From positions 1 through 5,564 of the forward strand of contig JAJQDK010000126.1 in NCBI GenBank assembly GCA_021202245.1: a stretch of 5,564 nt of DNA, read 5' to 3'. How positions within the stretch are numbered: position 1 is the first letter of the stretch; each line of letters begins with the position of its first letter. Made by a program: the position numbers and the translations under genes. Below the pieces are notes generated by a model. It saw nothing but the letters and a program-made list of their open reading frames with translations, made no database searches and had not been told where the DNA came from. This document shows, in pieces, positions 1 through 5,564 of this stretch. The DNA is from Clostridiales bacterium. GTDB lineage: Bacteria; Bacillota; Clostridia; Oscillospirales; Acutalibacteraceae.

Positions 1-3000
1 AAGGGCAATATGGGCAGTCATCATGGGTGCCTTTGACGGGAGAAGCCTGTATTTCGCCGTTGTACAAATCCTCGCCCATTGAGGTTATGATGCTGTCAAG
101 CTTTTTGAAAATTTTTCCGAATTGCTCAAGGGAAGCAAGACTGTTTTTGGAATCGGGCGCACCGGCTTTGATTTTAACCGGAATATATGTACCGGCTCCG
201 TCACGCTCCATACCCTTAATCACCTTGATATCATCAAGCAGTAAGCCGTTCATTTTTAATTTTTTGTCTATCTCTTTTTGTATCTTATCATCGGACAAAT
301 TTATGTCTGCGGAAAGCACGGGAACGGTTGAGGGCATATACAAAATTCCCGCAGGGATGATGTTTCCGTATTTTTCGGTTCCTTCAGTTTCAGCGGAATG
401 AAGATACAAAAGCATTTGCAGGTTAAGTCCGTAAAGAATATCAAAAAGCTTAAACTGCTTTGTTCCCGTTTTGTAGTCAACCACACGAAGATATTTTTCT
501 CCGTCGGAATCCATAATATCCACTCTGTCTATGCTTCCGCAAACAGCAATGCTTAGACCGTTGGAAAGCATAATCGTATAGGCTGGAATATCCTGTCCGA
601 TTTTAAGCTCGCAGTCAGCTACGGAAAAGTCGCTCTGTGAAAGCTCTCTTACAGTGTGCCTAAGAAGAATACAAACATTCTGCTTCAGCACCTCAAGCTT
701 GTATAAAAAGGAATTGGTCTTGCTTTCCTTTCCTCCGAAATACTGACTGAGATACTGTTCAAGCACTTTATCCGTAAAGGCTTCAATATCGCCGTCACTG
801 AGGTCAGCATATTTGTCCTTTGTATAATTTGAAAAGAATCTTTCCAAAATATAATGCACAAGCGTACCGTACTCCATAGGGTCTATCTCGGCACGGCGGC
901 GTTCACGTACTCTTAAGCCGTAATTGCAAAAATAAGCAAATCTACACATATTGAATTTTTCTATTTGTGAAGCTGAAATTCTGAGATTATCGCCGAACAA
1001 AAGCCGTGCGTTTTCCGGGTCTTTAATTTTAAACGGCTCGACATTTACAGCGCGTTTTACGGCTTTTGCTTTCATAGCATATTTTTCATCATCGGCGAAA
1101 TACTCTTCAAGGCAATCCAAGCTGCTGTCTGAGTGTGACTGCGCCTTTGCCCATTCCTCAAAGGTAGGAAGCTTTGCCCACATCGAATCGGCAGGCGACA
1201 TAAAATCAGAGGAATCAAGAGCTGTGATATTTGGAAAAATCTTTTGAATTTCCGTCATTATCACGGACGGAGCGTGCGCTTCGCCGAGTAAATCGGCGAC
1301 AGGATATGACGCAAACAGCTTTTCGGAAGGAGAGGTCATACAGCAGTATGCCATAAAGGTTTCAAGGTTTGCGGTATCGCCGAAATCCTCACTGAATTTT
1401 AAATCATTGAGCTCAAGAAGCTTCAGCTCATAGTCTGAAAAAATTCCAGATGAATGCGGCACGGCAGGAAATTCTCCGTCAACGCAGCCGATTAAAAACG
1501 ATGCCTTTTGCTTTGACAAACGCACACGCTGCGCCGTTGTTACGGTGACGCTGTCAAGAGTTTGCGGAATATCGGAAAGAATTATTGCATCTGTTTGAAT
1601 TGAAAGTAATTTATAATATCGCTTGGCGGAAAGATACATATCCCCCACCGTTGCAACCATTTTGTCAAGCACATCCGTAAAGAAATTCCAAACTCTGATT
1701 TGTTGAATACCGAGGTCTTTTTCGCTTAAATTTTCAAGCTCATCGCACATAGCTGCGAGTGCTTCGGGAGCTCCGAGGTCACATAAAAGGTTATAGAGAA
1801 GTTCGGTGATTTGTCTGCCGTTTTTATCCTTGATTTCTGTTTTAAATTGAAGCACGGGATCGATAACGGAGCTGCGTACCCGCTCCGCCGTTTTAAGATT
1901 TAATATATCGGACTCGTTCATTTTCTCAGAAAAGCCCCGTGGATTTTGAGTAAATTCCTTTTTGAAAGCTGAGCGGTTTACATTCCAGACAAAAACATAA
2001 TTTTCAAAAACACTGATATCATCGGATGAATTATTTGTAAGTCCCGTTTTGAGCAGAGAAAGCACATCGTCACGCTCAAAGTCGTTTAAAATCATTTTAA
2101 ACAGTGATGAAACTAAACGCACAACCGGCTTTACGCTTATATCATCATAAGAATCCATAAAAAAGGGAATTTCATATTTTTCAAGGACGGTATCGAGAAT
2201 ACCTTTGTAGGGCTTAACGTCGTGACAAATTATTGTTATATCGGAGTAGAGGTAATCTTCTTCATATACAAGCTTTTTAATCATTTTTGCGGTAAATTCG
2301 CACTCATCATACGTATTATCGGCGGCATACACAGTAATGCTTGTAGGGCTTGTACCGGAGGCGGAATAATCTCTGCGAAAAACGCCGCTTTCAAGCATTG
2401 ACAGCTCAGTGGAAGAAAAGCGCTTGTTTTCAGTCAATTTTACAGGCGGCTTGATTTCAAGCATATCCTGCTTGGCTATGTTTTTGAGAGCTTTGTATGT
2501 ATCCCGAGAGGTTGCAAAAACGTCCTCTTGCCCGTCGGACAAGGGATCGAGCGTAAGCGATATATAGGAATCCCTGCAGCCCGAAAGCAAAAGCCTTAAA
2601 ACCTTAATCTGCTCGGCGTTAAAGCCGCTGAAGGAGTCAACAAACAATGTATATCCGTTGAAAATAAAATTCTCTGAGAGAATATTGTACAATCTTGAAA
2701 GGTTATCGAGAGGGTCAATATAGCTTTGGGAAACAAGAGCTTCAAAGGTATCAAGGACAAGAGCGGTTTCATTTAGCTTTGTCTTTAATGTTTCGTCTTT
2801 GAGAGTTTCGGCGCTTTTGCGAAGCATATCGGTAGTAACTGCGTTCTTTTTGCAATCTGAAAGTGTGGTAAGCAAAACGTCTGCAATGCTTCTGCTGTTT
2901 GAGCTTTTAAGAAGCGTAAGCTTTTCGGTTAGCTGTTCAAGCGCCAAATTCATCATTACCGCACGTGTGCCGTCGTCAATTACATTTGTCGGTATATTTT

Positions 3001-3229
3001 CCGTTTGTTCAAATACATAGCGGCAAAGCGTGGAAAAGCCGACAGAAAGCACATTCTTAGACTGCTTGGCGCCTAAAAAATTGAGAAAAGCCTTTTCGGT
3101 TTCAAACGTGCTTTGGTCGGGTACGATCATAATTATTTTGTTCTCGCCTTTAGAAATAAGCTCTCTGATTTTATTGTTAATCCATTCTGTTTTGCCTGTT
3201 CCGCTTTTGCCGAGTATAAATTTAATCAT
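1..3229 (-). CDS. addB: ATP-dependent helicase/deoxyribonuclease subunit B (AddB), 3' end cut by window edge
   Basis: AddB is the second subunit of AddAB, which resects double-strand breaks for RecA loading (the Firmicute counterpart of RecBCD). The frame is open for 1076 codons. A Walker A motif GKSGTGKT lies at residues 7-14, followed by VPDQSTFE at 36-43. The AddB-typical IGCVDGEFP is at 580-588. The C-terminal PD-(D/E)XK nuclease domain shows GTLVHYILE (His792), IDRVD (Asp901, Asp904) and VDYKTG (Asp918, Lys920). Cys762 in FNMCRFAYF and the CPYC at 1072-1075 match three of the four iron-sulphur cysteines known in AddB; the fourth and the stop should lie just past the left edge. Family members are about 1100-1170 residues, so little is missing. 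The ATG at 3229 is preceded by GGTGG and leads directly into the Walker motif. addA would be expected downstream, out of view. The gene looks intact and functional. Confidence 0.96.
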   Translation of the reverse strand, partial: MIKFILGKSGTGKTEWINNKIRELISKGENKIIMIVPDQSTFETEKAFLNFLGAKQSKNVLSVGFSTLCRYVFEQTENIPTNVIDDGTRAVMMNLALEQLTEKLTLLKSSNSRSIADVLLTTLSDCKKNAVTTDMLRKSAETLKDETLKTKLNETALVLDTFEALVSQSYIDPLDNLSRLYNILSENFIFNGYTLFVDSFSGFNAEQIKVLRLLLSGCRDSYISLTLDPLSDGQEDVFATSRDTYKALKNIAKQDMLEIKPPVKLTENKRFSSTELSMLESGVFRRDYSASGTSPTSITVYAADNTYDECEFTAKMIKKLVYEEDYLYSDITIICHDVKPYKGILDTVLEKYEIPFFMDSYDDISVKPVVRLVSSLFKMILNDFERDDVLSLLKTGLTNNSSDDISVFENYVFVWNVNRSAFKKEFTQNPRGFSEKMNESDILNLKTAERVRSSVIDPVLQFKTEIKDKNGRQITELLYNLLCDLGAPEALAAMCDELENLSEKDLGIQQIRVWNFFTDVLDKMVATVGDMYLSAKRYYKLLSIQTDAIILSDIPQTLDSVTVTTAQRVRLSKQKASFLIGCVDGEFPAVPHSSGIFSDYELKLLELNDLKFSEDFGDTANLETFMAYCCMTSPSEKLFASYPVADLLGEAHAPSVIMTEIQKIFPNITALDSSDFMSPADSMWAKLPTFEEWAKAQSHSDSSLDCLEEYFADDEKYAMKAKAVKRAVNVEPFKIKDPENARLLFGDNLRISASQIEKFNMCRFAYFCNYGLRVRERRRAEIDPMEYGTLVHYILERFFSNYTKDKYADLSDGDIEAFTDKVLEQYLSQYFGGKESKTNSFLYKLEVLKQNVCILLRHTVRELSQSDFSVADCELKIGQDIPAYTIMLSNGLSIAVCGSIDRVDIMDSDGEKYLRVVDYKTGTKQFKLFDILYGLNLQMLLYLHSAETEGTEKYGNIIPAGILYMPSTVPVLSADINLSDDKIQKEIDKKLKMNGLLLDDIKVIKGMERDGAGTYIPVKIKAGAPDSKNSLASLEQFGKIFKKLDSIITSMGEDLYNGEIQASPVKGTHDDCPYCP

Positions 3230-3282
3230 ATTACCACCATCCGAAATAACAGTAAATAAACGCAGATTTAATTATTAAATAT

Positions 3283-3310
3283 ATAATATCACATTTTGTG
3301 GGTCGTTTAA
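3283..3310 (-). promoter_or_regulatory. possible extended -10 promoter for addB
   Basis: In the 77-bp AT-rich gap upstream of addB, the minus strand reads TGA-TATTAT (positions 3291-3283), a 5/6 match to TATAAT with a TGn extension. A weak -35-like TTAAAC (3310-3305) sits 16 bp upstream and overlaps the stop codon of spoIIR. This would leave a leader of roughly 45-50 nt before the addB ATG. AT-rich DNA yields such matches by chance, so this is tentative. If real, it would let addB be expressed independently of the sporulation gene spoIIR. Confidence 0.3.
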
Positions 3311-3912
3311 AGGACTTTGCTTAATGTCGAGGAAATTTTTTCAAATATTTCTACGATTTTAAACTTGTATTCATAATCATTGCTTGTAACAATGTCGTAT
3401 TGCTCATCGTCAAACACTTCCTTAGCCTTGTCTTCCTGCTCCTGTGCCGAAGAAATACAGATTGAGGGGTACATAACGCACCACCAGTTACATCCCTCCC
3501 CCTCTCCGATTGTAATTCTGAGGGCATCATACATTCCCGGCGGCAAAGTATAGCTGTCATAATATCGGGTAGTAAAATACATATTGGTAATTTCAGAAGT
3601 CACAGTATAATCGTATCCATTTGACAGCACCTCTTCATAGGCGACATTTGTTATGCTCTGTAAATTCTCGGAAACGAGAGCTTCGGCTTCCTCTCGGCTT
3701 TGGGCATTTTCAAATAAATCCTCCGTATACTCAAGCACTCTGTCCCTAACCTTCAGCTTTAGATTTTGGTCGTCTGTGCTGTCCGAATTTGCAAGGATGT
3801 GGAGCCTGAATACCTCATCGGAAATATCGGCGCACTCAGCCTGAAAAGGAATTAGGGAATAAATTACGGTAAGAACGAATGCTGCGCAGGCGGATTTGAT
3901 AAATATTTTCAT
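3307..3912 (-). CDS. spoIIR: stage II sporulation protein R (SpoIIR), secreted sigma-E activation signal
   Basis: SpoIIR is made in the forespore and exported into the intermembrane space, where it triggers the protease SpoIIGA to process pro-sigma-E in the mother cell (known from Bacillus subtilis). The 201-residue product starts with a signal peptide: a basic MKIFIK, a hydrophobic core to about residue 23, and a likely cleavage region near AECA (25-28). Family signatures follow: RLHILANSDS at 36-45, LKLKVRDRVL at 51-60, and the stretch 122-152 with TLPPGMYDALR, IGEGEG and CNWWCVMYPS. Length is usual for the family. I chose the ATG at 3912; a TTG 21 bp upstream lacks a ribosome binding site. 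AAAGGA at 3930-3925 lies 12 nt before the ATG and is buried in a hairpin. It sits 59 bp after ispE and 77 bp before addB. No convincing sigma-F promoter is visible in the short upstream gap. The gene appears intact. Confidence 0.95.
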   Translation of the reverse strand: MKIFIKSACAAFVLTVIYSLIPFQAECADISDEVFRLHILANSDSTDDQNLKLKVRDRVLEYTEDLFENAQSREEAEALVSENLQSITNVAYEEVLSNGYDYTVTSEITNMYFTTRYYDSYTLPPGMYDALRITIGEGEGCNWWCVMYPSICISSAQEQEDKAKEVFDDEQYDIVTSNDYEYKFKIVEIFEKISSTLSKVL

Positions 3913-3952
3913 AAAAATAACCTGTCCTTTCAAGAAGAGTATGGACAGGTTA
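3913..3952 (-). terminator. hairpin plus T-run between ispE and spoIIR, overlapping the spoIIR ribosome binding site
   Basis: On the minus strand TAACCTGTCC (3952-3943) and GGACAGGTTA (3927-3918) form a perfect 10-bp stem with a 15-nt loop, followed directly by TTTTT (3917-3913) and then the spoIIR ATG. Stem plus T-run resembles a Rho-independent terminator for the ispE transcript, although the loop is long and only about half the stem pairs are G-C. The GGA of the probable spoIIR Shine-Dalgarno (AAAGGA, 3930-3925) lies in the 3' arm, so the same structure could also reduce spoIIR translation on read-through RNA. The pairing is seen directly; both functions are inferred. Confidence 0.55.
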
Positions 3953-3959
3953 AAAATTT

Positions 3960-3975
3960 TTAATCAGTTAATCAG
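3960..3975. repeat. tandem 8-bp repeat at the end of ispE
   Basis: TTAATCAG occurs twice in direct succession on the plus strand (3960-3967 and 3968-3975). On the minus strand this gives CTGATTAA twice, and the first copy supplies the TGA stop of ispE (3974-3972). A TAA follows three codons later in the same frame. It looks like a small tandem duplication and probably has no function beyond providing a backup stop. Confidence 0.6.
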
Positions 3976-4841
3976 TCAATTTTGCAACCGGCTTTAACCG
4001 GCTTGCAAAGAAAGACCTCTTTATATGATTCCCTGAGCTTATCACAGCACTTTAAGGCTCTGCGCTTAGAGGTAAAGATTCCGAAAACAGCCGAACCGGA
4101 GCCGCTCATTCCGCAGCCTCGCGCTTTTGATTTGAGCATAATGCTCTTAACCTCATTTACCTCGGGAATTTTCAGAGCAAGCTCAAAATCGTTAAAAATT
4201 GTTGAGGTTATATGAAACATATCACGGCTGAAAAGCGCCTTTACCATCTCGTCGGTATACGAGGGATGAGGATTCAAGGCGTCGACCTTTTTATATGCTT
4301 CCGCCGTGGAAACACTGACGGTATCGGGCTTGCATACGACAATGCTGTCGCAGTTAAACGATGGCATTCTTTTAAGGGTTGTACCTATTCCGGTGCAGAG
4401 CTTTGTACCTCCGGCAAGGCAGAAAGGCACATCGGCGCCGACCTTTTCGGCTATTGAATGAAGCTCGGCAGGCTTAAAAAGCGTATCGAACATTTTATTT
4501 AAGCCGAGAATTTCCGCTGCGCCGTCGCTACTGCCGCCGGCAAGTCCCGCCTGAGTGGGGATTTTGGTGGAATTATCAATAATAACACCCATTACAACCG
4601 TTATTCACTACTCCAACAAGCGATAAGCCGCCTTTGAGCAAATGTTGGAAGCATCGCACGGCACACCCGGGTAGTTGCAGGTAACGGTAATTTTACCGCT
4701 GTCGTTATCTGTAAGAGTAACCGTATCATACAAATCTATTGTCTGCATAACGGTAGAAATATTGTGATATTCGTCGGAACGCTTGCCGACAACATCAAGT
4801 GAAAGGTTGATTTTTGCGGGAGCAAGGATTTTAATTTTCAT
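3972..4841 (-). pseudogene. ispE: 4-diphosphocytidyl-2-C-methyl-D-erythritol kinase (IspE), interrupted by tandem in-frame TAG-TGA
   Basis: IspE phosphorylates CDP-methylerythritol with ATP, the fourth step of the MEP isoprenoid pathway, in the cytosol. It is a GHMP kinase. The N-terminal part (codons 1-77, to 4611) has PAKINL with the active-site Lys10 and YH at 25-26. The C-terminal part, in the same frame, has the phosphate loop PTQAGLAGGSSD (95-106), VGADVPFC with the probable catalytic Asp137, and SGSGSAVFGIF. Total length is 289 codons, normal for the family. Codons 78-79 are TAG TGA (4610-4605), between AAYRLLE and ITVVMGVIID, so no full product is expected by standard decoding. An internal ATG at 4592 has no clear ribosome binding site and would lack the catalytic Lys10. 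Other departures are Glu24 where the motif normally reads DGYH, and Thr92 where a lysine is usual before IP. The start overlaps the aminotransferase end by 11 bp, with AGAGGA 8 nt upstream. Gene identity is secure; whether the break is biological or a consensus error is open. Confidence 0.9.
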
Positions 4842-5564
4842 TACTTAATTCCTCTAAAAATTCTCTTATGCGTTCAAGCGCAATTTTAAGATGCTTGATT
4901 GAATATGAGTATGAAACTCTGACAAAGCCCTCGCTGGAATCACCAAATGCCGTGCCGGGAACGACGGCAACGTGCTTATCCATAATCAATCGGGTGCAAA
5001 ATTCCTCGGATGTCAAGCCCGTGGACTTTATGCAGGGAAAAACATAGAATGCGCCCAAAGGCTCAAAGCATGTAAGTCCCATTGCATTAAAGCTGTCAAC
5101 CACAAGTCGGCGGCGCATATCGTATTCATCACGCATTTTAGTGACGTCACGGTCGCCGTTTTTGAGCGCTTCAATCGCAGCATACTGCGCGGTTGTGGGA
5201 GCGGACATAATTCCGAATTGATGAAGCTTGGTCATTTGTGCAAGTATAGGGGCAGGTCCGAGACCGTATCAGAAGCTCAAGACGGTCATAGCCTACGTTA
5301 TGCTTAATCAGTAATTTAAATACGATCTTACATTCTTATTTTCAATTGTAGGCACAGAAACGTGGCGTCTGCTGCCGTATGTAAGCTCTGAGTAAATTTC
5401 ATCGGAAATCACAAGCAAATTATGCTTTATGACTACCTCGGCAATTTCTTCAAGATCCTCTCGTTCCATAATGGCTCCGGTAGGATTGTTGGGATAAGGC
5501 AGAACAAGCAATTTGGTTTTGTCGGTAATTGCATTTTCCAAATCACGGGCCTTCAGCCTGAAAT
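4831..5564 (-). pseudogene. PLP-dependent class I/II aminotransferase, 5' end beyond window, active-site segment disrupted by three stops
   Basis: This is a fold-type I aminotransferase of the aspartate/aromatic aminotransferase-like group; the exact substrate cannot be read from the sequence. About 244 codons are in view out of a usual 390 or so; the N-terminal part lies past the right edge. Intact motifs are NNPTGA (5490-5473), VISDEIYSEL with the cofactor-contacting Asp (5403-5401) and Tyr (5394-5392), YGLGPAPILAQMTKLHQ after the lesion, and GFVRVSYSYS with the Arg (4920-4918) expected to bind the substrate carboxylate. Between them, where relatives read like NGFSKAYAMTGWRLGY, the frame carries TGA (5310-5308), TAG (5295-5293) and TGA (5271-5269). 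The codon at the Schiff-base lysine position is ATA, Ile (5301-5299). The flanks are in the same frame and the spacing matches relatives, so length is preserved. As written, the enzyme cannot be made. It overlaps ispE by 11 bp, suggesting a translationally coupled pair. Confidence 0.88.
5269..5337 (-). other. short disrupted segment over the PLP-lysine motif of the aminotransferase
   Basis: Conserved protein sequence ends at VPTIEN (to 5338) and resumes at YGLGPAP (from 5268). In between only scattered residues of the expected motif survive, notably Ser (5304-5302) and AMT (5292-5284). Three stops and several changes at normally invariant positions are packed into 69 bp: Lys to Ile, Gly-Trp to Val-Leu, and Arg to Ser. 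The expected residues come from general knowledge of the family, not from an alignment run here. There is no sign of an inserted element: no target duplication or terminal inverted repeats, and no net length change. Confidence 0.6.

Noticed and set aside
27..1247. Short open frames on the plus strand opposite addB, and similar ones opposite spoIIR, ispE and the aminotransferase
   Set aside because: They lie antisense to well-supported coding sequence, show no recognisable motifs, and are expected by-products of the codon use of the real genes.
3266..3280. AT-only palindrome ATTTAAT-T-ATTAAAT upstream of addB, as an operator or terminator
   Set aside because: It is made of A and T only in a very AT-rich gap, with no T-run after it that would suit a terminator; chance is likely.
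3913..3933. TTG start at 3933 for spoIIR, adding seven residues
   Set aside because: There is no ribosome binding site before the TTG, whereas the ATG at 3912 begins a typical signal peptide and has AAAGGA upstream.
3913..3975. Sigma-F promoter for spoIIR
   Set aside because: GGACAGGTTA resembles part of the -10 consensus, but the only -35-like CCATA is 12 bp away instead of about 15, and transcription would start at or after the ATG.
4605..5310. Stop-codon recoding (TGA as Gly, TAG as Tyr) to explain the in-frame stops
   Set aside because: In the aminotransferase the stops do fall where relatives tend to have Gly and Tyr, but neighbouring sense codons are also wrong, including the catalytic Lys (ATA). 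Trp, Gly and Tyr are otherwise encoded normally, and 1076 codons of addB contain no in-frame TAG or TGA. Single-base changes from TAC and GGA explain the coincidence.
5269..5337. Variable region of a diversity-generating retroelement
   Set aside because: No reverse transcriptase or template repeat is in view, the changes I infer are not confined to adenines, and stops in a catalytic core are not what such a system would produce.

Overview
The window is a stretch of bacterial chromosome in which every recognisable gene lies on the minus strand. Read in the direction of transcription (right to left) they are: a PLP-dependent class I/II aminotransferase (its 5' part lies beyond the right edge), ispE (MEP-pathway kinase), spoIIR (sporulation signalling protein) and addB (recombination helicase/nuclease, its last few codons beyond the left edge). 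SpoIIR restricts the source to an endospore-forming Firmicute or a close relative. AddB, the MEP pathway and moderately AT-rich coding sequence suggest a member of class Clostridia, possibly Oscillospiraceae/Ruminococcaceae-like; the family-level guess is inference only.

Layout: 4831-5564 aminotransferase, overlapping by 11 bp with ispE at 3972-4841; a 59-bp gap containing a 10-bp-stem hairpin; spoIIR at 3307-3912; a 77-bp AT-rich gap with a possible extended -10 promoter; addB from 3229 to the left edge, open for 1076 codons. No stretch over 300 bases lacks a gene.

The genes do not form one pathway. IspE makes isoprenoid precursors, SpoIIR signals from forespore to mother cell to activate sigma-E, and AddB works with AddA (not in view) on double-strand breaks. 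The likely units are aminotransferase-ispE as a coupled pair, then spoIIR, then addB, perhaps with its own promoter.

I see no new defence, mobile or regulatory system. The real oddity is that the two right-hand genes are each interrupted by in-frame stop codons inside otherwise well-conserved protein sequence. ispE has tandem TAG-TGA at 4605-4610. The aminotransferase has three stops within 5269-5310, in the segment that should carry the PLP-binding lysine, and that lysine codon is changed too. In both genes the frame and apparent protein length are preserved across the damage. spoIIR and addB look intact. Gene decay, a locally bad consensus, or another clustered mutational event could explain this, and the sequence alone cannot decide.
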